Shown here piece after piece: positions 26,566 through 33,599 of a DNA stretch of 64,000 nt (the stretch's first letter is position 1; every line of letters begins with the position of its first letter). The DNA is from Streptomyces sp. NBRC 110035 (GTDB lineage: Bacteria; Actinomycetota; Actinomycetes; Streptomycetales; Streptomycetaceae). A program made the position numbers and the translations under genes. The DNA lies in the NCBI RefSeq assembly GCF_000829695.1, contig NZ_BBNN01000036.1:28440-92439 (forward strand), read 5' to 3'. The notes under the pieces were generated by a model, which saw only the letters and a list, made by a program, of their open reading frames with translations, did no database searches and was not told the origin of the DNA.

Positions 26566-27351
26566 TCACACCGCGGGGGTGACCTGCTGGAGCAGCCTGC
26601 CTTCCGCGTAGATGAGGGCGGGCCGGGGCAACGTGCCCTCGCGTCCGCTCAGCAGCACGGTGAGGGTGCCGGTCGCCGGGGTCCCGGGGGCGGGCCGCTC
26701 GCCGAGGCGGCGCATGGCCTGGGCGGCGACCGCTCCGGCGGAGCCGTGCAGGACGAGCGGCGGCAGGCCGGGGCGCTGCACCGCGGCCCGGATGCGTTCG
26801 GCGACCAGTTCGTAGTGGGTGCAGCCCAGGACGACGGTCGTCACCTCGTCCGGGGTGAGTTCGGCGGCGGCGGCGACGGCGGCGGCGATCGCGCTCTCGT
26901 CCGCGCGTTCCACGGCCTCCGCGAGCCCCCAGCACGGCACCTCGGTGACGTCGACGCCGCCGGCGAATTCCCGGATCAGGTTTCGCTGGTACGGGCTGCC
27001 GGTCGTGGCGGGGGTCGCCCAGATCGCCAGCGGTCCGCCGCCGGCCGCGGCCGGCTTGATCGCCGGAACCGTGCCGACGACGGGCAGGACCGGTTCGAGG
27101 CGGGCACGCAGGGCGGTGAGCGCGTGCACGGTCGCGGTGTTGCAGCCGACGATCAGGGCGTCGGGCCGGCGCGCGGCGGCCGCCTCGGCGACGGCGAGGG
27201 CGCGGGCGGTGAGGTCCTGAGGGGTCCTGGGCCCCCAGGGCATGCCGTCGGGGTCGAGGGAGAGGACGAGATCGGCGTCGGGGCGGAGGCGCCGTACCGC
27301 TGCGGTGGCCGCCAGCAGGCCGATTCCGGAGTCCATGAGCGCGATCTTCAC
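26566..27351 (-). CDS. Aspartate/glutamate racemase (MurI-like)
   Basis: A 261-residue Asp/Glu racemase-superfamily protein. The two catalytic Cys motifs are present: LIVGCNTATVHALTALRA and TTVVLGCTHYELVAERI. The N-terminal KIALMDSGIGLLAATAAVRRL matches glutamate racemase, although the usual DSGVGGL is changed to DSGIGLL. This suggests a MurI-like paralogue rather than the housekeeping murI. GTG 27351 gives the expected N-terminus. It is divergent from a small membrane protein gene, 57 bp apart. Confidence 0.85.
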   Translation of the reverse strand: MKIALMDSGIGLLAATAAVRRLRPDADLVLSLDPDGMPWGPRTPQDLTARALAVAEAAAARRPDALIVGCNTATVHALTALRARLEPVLPVVGTVPAIKPAAAGGGPLAIWATPATTGSPYQRNLIREFAGGVDVTEVPCWGLAEAVERADESAIAAAVAAAAELTPDEVTTVVLGCTHYELVAERIRAAVQRPGLPPLVLHGSAGAVAAQAMRRLGERPAPGTPATGTLTVLLSGREGTLPRPALIYAEGRLLQQVTPAV

Positions 27352-27408
27352 CCGGTCACGATAGACGATGGACCGTGTCCGGCCGCTCGTCCGGGGCAGA
27401 CTGCGCAC

Positions 27409-27597
27409 GTGAGCGCCCTTGCCTGGACCGCCGCCGTGTCCCTCGCCGCCTGGCTGTGGCTGCTGCCGTTCACCGCGTTCCTGTATTTGCTGATGACGGT
27501 CGACTCGGCGGTACGGCACCACCGCGGGCGGGGCGGGGCCCGGAAGGGCCGCACCTACCCGCGTCCGGGCGCCGTGCCCGGCCCCGACGAGGGCTGA
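27409..27597 (+). CDS. Small single-helix membrane protein
   Basis: A 62-residue protein from GTG 27409: one hydrophobic helix (AWTAAVSLAAWLWLLPFTAF continuing LYLLMTV) followed by a basic, Arg/Gly/Pro-rich tail. It is divergent from the racemase gene. Coding is supported by the sharp hydrophobic/basic division and by start position, but there is no clear ribosome site, so it is a modest call. Function unknown. Confidence 0.5.
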   Translation: MSALAWTAAVSLAAWLWLLPFTAFLYLLMTVDSAVRHHRGRGGARKGRTYPRPGAVPGPDEG

Positions 27598-27682
27598 ACC
27601 GGGGCCTGTGAGGCGTCAGGGGGCAGGACGTCTTCTGCCCGGTCGGGGGTCCCGTGCCGCCGGAGCCGCTGCCGGCCGGGGA

Positions 27683-28981
27683 TCACTTGCGGCCGGGAGT
27701 CCAGTTCATGCCCCAGCCGTAGACGCGGTCGACGGTGCGCTGCGGACTGACGCCCCGCTCGGGCACCAGGTAGCGGGCCTCGCGCTGGACGACGAGGTCG
27801 CCGCCGGTGTTGGTGATGAGGGCGAGGGCGCACACCGTCGAGGGAACGGTGCACTCGTCGAGCGAGAAGTCGACCGCAGCGCCGTGCTGCGGCTGGAGGG
27901 TGACCGTGGCGTGCAGGTCGGCGAAGGAGCGGGCGCCCTCGTAGATGGTGACGAAGACGAGGATGCGGCGGAAGTACTGCTTGTGGTCGAGACTGACGGT
28001 GAGGTTCTCGCCGGAGTCCACGGCGCCGGTGCGGTCGTCGCCGTCGAGGTGGATGAAGGGGGGCCGCTGCAGTGCCCCGTACGCGTTGCCGAGGGCCTGG
28101 ACGACTCCCTTGCTGCCGTCGCTGAGTTCGAACAGGGCGCACAGGTCGAGGTCGAGGTCGGAGTGCGTGGCGACCGGACGGCCCAGCTTGCCCGCCCAGC
28201 CGGAGAACTGTTTGCGCACCTGCCAGTTGAGGTTCACCCGCAGGGCGCCCGAGGTTCCGCCCTGTTTGGTCAGCGAGACGGAGGGGGCGGCCTTGGTGAG
28301 TGTCACCTTGGTGAGCCGCACCGGCGACGCGGCCGGGGGCGCGGCCGACGGGGGCGGGCCGGCCGGCCGGGGCGGCGGGGCGGTGACCGGGGGCTCCGGG
28401 GCCGGGGGCGGCGGGGCGACCGCCGGGGAGGCGGGGGAGGCGGGAGCGGCACGCTGCGGCTCGTCGACGGTGATGCCGTAGTCGGTGGCCAGGCCCTCGA
28501 GTCCGCTGCTGTAGCCCTGTCCGACGGCGCGGAACTTCCAGGCGCCCTGGCGGCGGTAGAACTCGCCGAGCACGAAGGCGCTCTCGCTGGTGGCACCCGT
28601 GCTGTCGAAGCGGGCGGCGACGGCCCCCTGCGCGGCGTCCTTGACTTCGATGTACAGGCCCGGGATCCGGTCGAAGGTGCCACTGTCGCAGGAGGCCGCG
28701 AGGAGCACCGTCTCGATGCCGGGCTCCACCCGCGCGAGGTCGACGAGGACGGTGTCGGTGACCTGCCCTCCGGCGTTCCGCTTGCCCTCGTGCCGGACGG
28801 CTCCGGAGGAGTGGACGGGCTGGTTGCAGAAGACGAAGTCGCTGTCGGAGCGGACCTTGCCGCCGGCCAGCAGGAGCGCGGAGGCGTCCGCGTCGGGTAC
28901 TCCGGGGCCGGTGCGCCACCCCAGTTCCACGCGGAGTGCCGTGGTCGGCACCGGCGTGTTCGACCCCTTCGACATTGACAT
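27683..28981 (-). CDS. TerD-family stress protein with two TerD domains
   Basis: A 432-residue protein with two TerD-like domains joined by a Pro/Ala-rich linker of about 60 residues (SPAVAPPPPAPEPPVTAPPP and onward). The first domain starts LRVELGWRTGPGVPDADASA and has SDFVFCNQPVHSSGAV; the second starts LRVNLNWQVRKQFSGWAG with DLDLDLCALFELSDG. TerD proteins bind calcium through such acidic loops and act in general stress and, in some hosts, tellurite resistance. The ATG at 28981 has GGAGG 5 bp upstream. The call of tellurite resistance would go beyond the sequence. Confidence 0.9.
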   Translation of the reverse strand: MSMSKGSNTPVPTTALRVELGWRTGPGVPDADASALLLAGGKVRSDSDFVFCNQPVHSSGAVRHEGKRNAGGQVTDTVLVDLARVEPGIETVLLAASCDSGTFDRIPGLYIEVKDAAQGAVAARFDSTGATSESAFVLGEFYRRQGAWKFRAVGQGYSSGLEGLATDYGITVDEPQRAAPASPASPAVAPPPPAPEPPVTAPPPRPAGPPPSAAPPAASPVRLTKVTLTKAAPSVSLTKQGGTSGALRVNLNWQVRKQFSGWAGKLGRPVATHSDLDLDLCALFELSDGSKGVVQALGNAYGALQRPPFIHLDGDDRTGAVDSGENLTVSLDHKQYFRRILVFVTIYEGARSFADLHATVTLQPQHGAAVDFSLDECTVPSTVCALALITNTGGDLVVQREARYLVPERGVSPQRTVDRVYGWGMNWTPGRK

Positions 28982-29266
28982 GTCCGCCTCCATCGCATGT
29001 CACCTCGCCGGGCGGCACCCGGCATGCGTCGTACTCCGTCCGCACAACCTCATACCCGCGCACGGGAACTCCCACGGGGCATGCGCGGAGAGGTCGATCA
29101 CCGCAGGTAACCCCACCGGAACTCGGCTTTTACCAGACAGCCATCCGAACATACAGCCGTTTCATCCAAGTTCGCCCGGATTAGCTATCCCAGGGCACGT
29201 CGGGCACGGAAAACAACCCTCTTATCGGTCTCCCCAACCAGCACATCGTGGGCTTAACTTATGGCC

Positions 29267-29698
29267 ATGACCTCCCCCCGCTCCACTTATGGCGGCGGCT
29301 ACTACTCCGCCTCCTTCCCGGACACTCCGATCTACGACTCGCTCGTGGCCGAGCGGGGCACCCCGCAGATCGCCCCGATCCGGGTCCCCTCCGCCTATGA
29401 CGCGCCGGGCAGTCACCTGCCCGCGCTTCCCTCGGCGTTGCCCGCGCTCCCGGCGGCCCCTTCCCAGCCCGCCTACGGGTACCCGCAGGCGCAGCAGCCG
29501 GCGCCGCTCCAGCAGGCGTACTCGCCGTACATCCCGCAGCAGGCCACCGCGCCGCGCGGCTACCCCGGCCCCCAGCCGCAGCAGCCGCGTCCCGCCGCTC
29601 CCGGCTCGGGCTACGAGGCGATGCGCCCCGCGGCCCCGCGCCCGGTGCCGACGCCGTACCAGGACCCGTACAACAACCAGCAGTACCGCGGGTACTGA
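29267..29698 (+). CDS. Pro/Gln/Tyr-rich conserved Streptomyces protein (DUF6643-like)
   Basis: A 143-residue low-complexity protein. A conserved N-terminal block, TSPRSTYGGGYYSASFPDTP then IYDSLVAERGTPQIAPIRVP, is followed by many Ala-Pro, Gln-Gln and Tyr residues (YGYPQAQQPAPLQQAYSPY). It ends DPYNNQQYRGY. Low complexity suggests an unstructured or surface-interacting protein. There are two ATGs, at 29261 and 29267, without a Shine-Dalgarno, so it may be leaderless. Function unknown; the family is restricted to streptomycetes as far as I know. Confidence 0.8.
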   Translation: MTSPRSTYGGGYYSASFPDTPIYDSLVAERGTPQIAPIRVPSAYDAPGSHLPALPSALPALPAAPSQPAYGYPQAQQPAPLQQAYSPYIPQQATAPRGYPGPQPQQPRPAAPGSGYEAMRPAAPRPVPTPYQDPYNNQQYRGY

Positions 29699-29699
29699 G

Positions 29700-29732
29700 C
29701 GGTGTCCGGTGCTCGCCGAGCACTGGACACCG
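29700..29732 (+). terminator. Hairpin terminator after the DUF6643-like gene
   Basis: CGGTGTCCGGTGCT (29700-29713) pairs with AGCACTGGACACCG (29719-29732), 14 bp with one G-U pair, around a CGCCG loop. It starts 2 bp after the stop codon. Confidence 0.8.
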
Positions 29733-29820
29733 AGCCGTTCCGGACGATGAGCCCCGGATCCTGAACCGTCCCGCGGGCCGCCGCCCCGAAGTCGTCGTCA
29801 CCGGCTGGCACGATGACCCC

Positions 29821-30645
29821 ATGGGGAACATGCTGCTGCACTCGCTTCACATCCATCCGGTCAAGGCCTTCCGGAGCCTGCCTCTCCCGGAGGTCGTCGT
29901 GGAGCCCTGGGGACCGGCCGGAGACCGGCGCTGGATGCTGATCGACGACGGGGGAAGGGTCGTCACACAACGCACGCACCCGTGCCTCGCGCTGGCCGCT
30001 GCCGAGCCGCTGCCCGGCGGCGGTCTGCGGCTGTCCGCACCCGGCAGGGCCCCGGTGACGGTGGCTGTGCCGGCAGGCCCCGCCGAGCGGGTGGAGATCT
30101 TCCGCGACAGGATCCACGTGGTGCCGGCCGAGGACGACGCCGTGCACGCCTGGTGCAGCGCCTTCCTCGGCTCCGAGGTGCGTCTGGTGCACCTGGACGA
30201 CCCCGCCACGCGCCGGCCGGTGGACCCGAGGTTCGCACTGCCGGGCGAAACGGTCAGCCTCGCCGACGGCTATCCCCTGCTGCTCACCACGACCGCGTCC
30301 CTCGACGCCCTCAACGCCCTGGTCGCCGAGGGCGATCACGCGGGCGAAGGGCCCCTGCCCATGAACCGCTTCCGGCCGAACCTGGTGGTCGAGGGCACCA
30401 CCGCCTGGGCCGAGGACACCTGGTCGCGCATCACGGTCGGCGAGGTCGCCTTCCGCGTCGCCAAGCCCAGCGGACGGTGTGTGGTGACGACCACCGACCA
30501 GCGCACCGCCGGGCGCGGCCGGGAACCCCTGCACTCGCTCGGCAGACACCGCCGGTTCGGCGGCAAGCTGGTGTTCGGGCAGAACCTGGTGCCCCTCGCG
30601 CCCGGCACGGTCCGGGTCGGCGATCCGGTCACGGTCCTCGCCTGA
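29821..30645 (+). CDS. MOSC-domain protein (mARC/YcbX-like)
   Basis: A 274-residue protein. An N-terminal MOSC beta-barrel (HSLHIHPVKAFRSLPLPEVV, then GPAGDRRWMLIDDGGRVVTQ) precedes the MOSC domain with NRFRPNLVVEGTTAWAEDTW and the conserved Cys in KPSGRCVVTTTDQRTAG. That Cys would bind the molybdenum cofactor. Family members (mARC, YcbX) reduce N-hydroxylated compounds with a ferredoxin partner. The partner is not next to it. Start ATG 29821 or the internal 29830 are both possible. Confidence 0.9.
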   Translation: MGNMLLHSLHIHPVKAFRSLPLPEVVVEPWGPAGDRRWMLIDDGGRVVTQRTHPCLALAAAEPLPGGGLRLSAPGRAPVTVAVPAGPAERVEIFRDRIHVVPAEDDAVHAWCSAFLGSEVRLVHLDDPATRRPVDPRFALPGETVSLADGYPLLLTTTASLDALNALVAEGDHAGEGPLPMNRFRPNLVVEGTTAWAEDTWSRITVGEVAFRVAKPSGRCVVTTTDQRTAGRGREPLHSLGRHRRFGGKLVFGQNLVPLAPGTVRVGDPVTVLA

Positions 30646-30703
30646 CACACGTCCGGACGCCGCGATGCCGTGCAGGGCCTGGGCGTGCGCGGGAACCGCG
30701 TCC

Positions 30704-30748
30704 CGGGCCCGCCCGTCGGCCTTTCCGGGAGGTCGGCGGGAGGGCCCG
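30704..30748 (+). terminator. Long hairpin after the MOSC gene
   Basis: About 19 bp of near-continuous stem starting CGGGCCCGCCCG (30704) and closing at 30748 with GGGCCCG. Only one true mismatch and two G-U pairs. It lies about 60 bp after the stop. The remaining interval up to 31080 contains no gene; a TACGGT at 31015-31020 may be the -10 of the next gene. Confidence 0.7.
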
Positions 30749-31080
30749 GGGTGACGTCGGGGCGACCTCCCTCTCCCTGCCGGCGGAACCCCCGGGGGAA
30801 CGGCCCCGTCGGGGGTACCACGGGATGGTCACGGAGGGAGAAAGGGGGTGCGCCGGTGCGGGCGGTCGGCGAACTCCGGCTCCGGCGCCCGGTCCGCCGC
30901 CGGTACGCGGTCCTGGACCGGGCAGGGGGCAAAGCGGGCCCCGACCGGGGCCCGACCGGCGCCGGAAGCCGACGGTCTTCCGCCTCTGGTCAATCCGGCG
31001 GCCGTGCGCACGCTACGGTGGTCCGGCCGAAGGAATCGACGACAAACCCGCGTACAACGAGGTGGGGGCACAGCTACGCC

Positions 31081-33516
31081 ATGGCACAGGGCACGGTCCA
31101 GGTGACGCACACCGGCACATCGCGGTGGCGGCGCCGCACAGGTGAGTACGCGTCGCTCGCCGCCGCCCTGGAGGCCGCGGCCGAAGGCGACGTCCTCACC
31201 GTCGCTCCCGGCACCTACCGGGAGAACCTCGTCGTGGAGCGGGCGGTGACCCTTCGCGGTCCCGAGGGCTCGTCCGGATCGGTGCGCATCGCGCCCCTGG
31301 ACGGGGTTCCGCTGACCGTACGCGCTTCGGCGGTGGTCCAGGACCTGCACGTGGAGGGGCAGGACGCGGCGGCGCCCGCCCTGCTGGTCGAGGACGGCAC
31401 CCCGGAGCTGCGGGACATACGGGTGGTCACCCGGTCCGCGGCCGGCATCGAGGTGCGCGGCAGTGCCCGGCCGACGGTCCGCCGCTGCACGGTCGACAAT
31501 CCGGCGGGCATCGGCATAGCCGTGCTCGACGGCGGGGGCGGAGTGTTCGAGGAGTGCGAGGTGGTCGCGGCGGGGCAGGCGGGCATCGCGGTGCGCGGGG
31601 GCGCCCGGCCCCGCCTCGAACGCTGCCGTGTGCACCATGCCGCGGGCTCGGGCCTGACCGCGACCGGGGACGACTCGGCGCTCGAGGCGGTGGGCTGCGA
31701 GGTCTACGAGGTGCGGGGCAGCGGTGTCCAGGTCACCGGCCGGGCGACCGCGCACCTCACCGACTGCGATGTGCACCGCACCACCGGCGACGGGGTCACG
31801 CTGGACACCGACGCGGTGCTGACGCTGGCCGACTGCCGCATTCACGACATCCCGGAGAACGCGGTCGACCTGCGGTCCCGCTCCGTGCTCACCATGACCC
31901 GCACCACCGTGCGGCAGTTCGGCCGCAACGGCCTGTCGGTGTGGGACCCGGGCACCCGCGTGGACGCCAACCAGTGCGAGATCTTCGACAGCACCGGCGA
32001 CTATCCGGCGGTGTGGGTGAGCGACGGCGCCACCGTCGTCCTGGACTCGTGCCGGGTGCACGACGTGCCGGACGCCCTGTTCGTCCTCGACCGCGGTTCG
32101 CGCGCGGACGTGGTCGACAGCGACCTGTCGCAGGTGCGCAACACCGCCGTGTCGGTGAGCGACGGCGCCACCGCCCAGCTCGACGACTGCCGGATCCGGG
32201 AGGCGGCCACGGGAGCCTGGTTCCGGGACCACGGCAGCGGCGGCACCCTCAGCAACTGCACCCTGGACGGGATGCAGACCGGCGTGATCGTCACCAAGGG
32301 CGCCGACCCGACCGTCGAGCGCTGCACCATCGCCTCTCCGGCGGAGGCCGGTGTCTACGTCTCGGCCGGCGGCCGGGGCAGCTTCCTCAACTGCCGGGTC
32401 ACGGGCAGCGGCGGCTACGGCTTCCACGTGATAGACGGCAGCCGGACGACGCTGCGCAAGTGCCGCACGGAACGTTGCGCGCGCAGCGGGTACGAGTTCG
32501 CCGAGAGCGGCGCGGCCTCCGGTGCGGGAGGTCCGCTGGTGGAGGACTGCACCAGCGACGAGAGCGGCAGCCTCACACCGCCGGCGGCACCGGAGCCGGT
32601 CGTGCAGACCACCGGCCACTCCCCCGGCCTGCTCGGCGCCCTGCCCGGGCAGCCGGCCGAGCGGACGCCGCCCGGGCCGGTCACCGGGCCGGAGGAGAAG
32701 GAGACGCGTCCGTCGGGCACCGTACTCGGCGAACTCGACGCGCTGGTGGGCCTGGAGAGCGTCAAGCGGGAGGTACGGGCCCTCACCGACATGATCGAGG
32801 TGGGCCGGCGTCGGCAGCAGGCGGGGCTGAAGGCCGCGTCCGTCAAGCGCCACCTGGTCTTCACGGGTTCCCCGGGTACCGGCAAGACCACGGTCGCGCG
32901 GCTGTACGGCGAGATCCTCGCCTCCCTCGACGTACTGGAGAAGGGGCACCTGGTCGAGGTCTCGCGCGTCGATCTGGTGGGCGAGCACATCGGATCCACG
33001 GCGATCCGTACCCAGGAGGCGTTCGAGAAGGCGCGCGGCGGCGTGCTGTTCATCGACGAGGCGTACGCACTCTCCCCCGAGGACTCCGGGCGTGACTTCG
33101 GCAAGGAGGCCATCGACACGCTCGTGAAGCTGATGGAGGATCACCGGGACGCGGTCGTGGTGATCGTCGCGGGGTACACCGCCGAGATGGAGCGGTTCCT
33201 GTCTGTCAACCCGGGTGTGGCGTCCCGTTTCTCACGGACCATCACCTTCGGCGACTACGGGGCCGGGGAGCTGTTGCGGATCGTGGAGCAGCAGGCCGAG
33301 GAGCACGAGTACCGGCTGGCGCCGGGTGCCTCGGAGGGCCTGCTGAAGTACTTCACGGAGATCCCCAAGGGCCCCGCCTTCGGCAACGGCCGTACCGCGC
33401 GGCAGACGTTCGAGGCGATGGTGGAGCGGCACGCGAGCCGGGTCGCCCAGCTGCCGGAGCCGAGCACGGACGACCTGACCCTGCTCTACGCCGACGATCT
33501 GCCCGAGCTGTCCTGA
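31081..33516 (+). CDS. Beta-helix / AAA+ ATPase (CbxX-SpoVK type) fusion
   Basis: An 811-residue cytosolic fusion with no signal peptide. Residues about 15-520 form a long right-handed parallel beta-helix. It begins SLAAALEAAAEGDVLTVAPG and continues with short coils such as VRRCTVDNPAGIGIAVLDGG and RLERCRVHHAAGSGLTATGD, some 15-18 turns. A Pro/Gly/Glu-rich linker follows (about 525-555). Residues about 560-811 are an AAA+ ATPase of the CbxX/SpoVK/EccA group: LDALVGLESVKREVRALTD, Walker A GSPGTGKT (596-603), and Walker B GGVLFIDEAYAL with Asp659-Glu660. Then comes VVIVAGYTAEMERFLSVNPG with sensor 1, and the arginine region in FGNGRTARQTFEAMVERHA. The AAA part acts as a remodelling motor, and the helix may be a recognition or docking platform. 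Confidence 0.93.
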   Translation: MAQGTVQVTHTGTSRWRRRTGEYASLAAALEAAAEGDVLTVAPGTYRENLVVERAVTLRGPEGSSGSVRIAPLDGVPLTVRASAVVQDLHVEGQDAAAPALLVEDGTPELRDIRVVTRSAAGIEVRGSARPTVRRCTVDNPAGIGIAVLDGGGGVFEECEVVAAGQAGIAVRGGARPRLERCRVHHAAGSGLTATGDDSALEAVGCEVYEVRGSGVQVTGRATAHLTDCDVHRTTGDGVTLDTDAVLTLADCRIHDIPENAVDLRSRSVLTMTRTTVRQFGRNGLSVWDPGTRVDANQCEIFDSTGDYPAVWVSDGATVVLDSCRVHDVPDALFVLDRGSRADVVDSDLSQVRNTAVSVSDGATAQLDDCRIREAATGAWFRDHGSGGTLSNCTLDGMQTGVIVTKGADPTVERCTIASPAEAGVYVSAGGRGSFLNCRVTGSGGYGFHVIDGSRTTLRKCRTERCARSGYEFAESGAASGAGGPLVEDCTSDESGSLTPPAAPEPVVQTTGHSPGLLGALPGQPAERTPPGPVTGPEEKETRPSGTVLGELDALVGLESVKREVRALTDMIEVGRRRQQAGLKAASVKRHLVFTGSPGTGKTTVARLYGEILASLDVLEKGHLVEVSRVDLVGEHIGSTAIRTQEAFEKARGGVLFIDEAYALSPEDSGRDFGKEAIDTLVKLMEDHRDAVVVIVAGYTAEMERFLSVNPGVASRFSRTITFGDYGAGELLRIVEQQAEEHEYRLAPGASEGLLKYFTEIPKGPAFGNGRTARQTFEAMVERHASRVAQLPEPSTDDLTLLYADDLPELS

Positions 33517-33517
33517 C

Positions 33518-33565
33518 CCAGGGCCTGTCGCGCCCGGCATCCGGGGCTTTCGCACCAGGCCCTGG
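33518..33565. terminator. Bidirectional hairpin between convergent genes
   Basis: CCAGGGCCTG (33518-33527) pairs with CAGGCCCTGG (33556-33565), enclosing a further GC-rich hairpin (CCCGG/CCGGG). It lies between the AAA fusion gene and the convergent membrane hydrolase gene. Confidence 0.75.
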
Positions 33566-33599
33566 CCGAGGCGCGGGCGCGTTCCGGCTCCCTGGTCCC

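Noticed and set aside
26566..27351. Calling this the essential murI
   Set aside because: The DSG motif differs (DSGIGLL) and the genomic context is not that of murI, so only a family call is made.
27683..28981. Tellurite resistance determinant
   Set aside because: TerD domains are widespread stress proteins; a resistance role cannot be read from sequence and no ter operon surrounds it.
30829..33144. 771-codon minus-strand frame opposite the beta-helix/AAA fusion
   Set aside because: Shadow frame. Walker motifs and helix repeats are on the plus strand.
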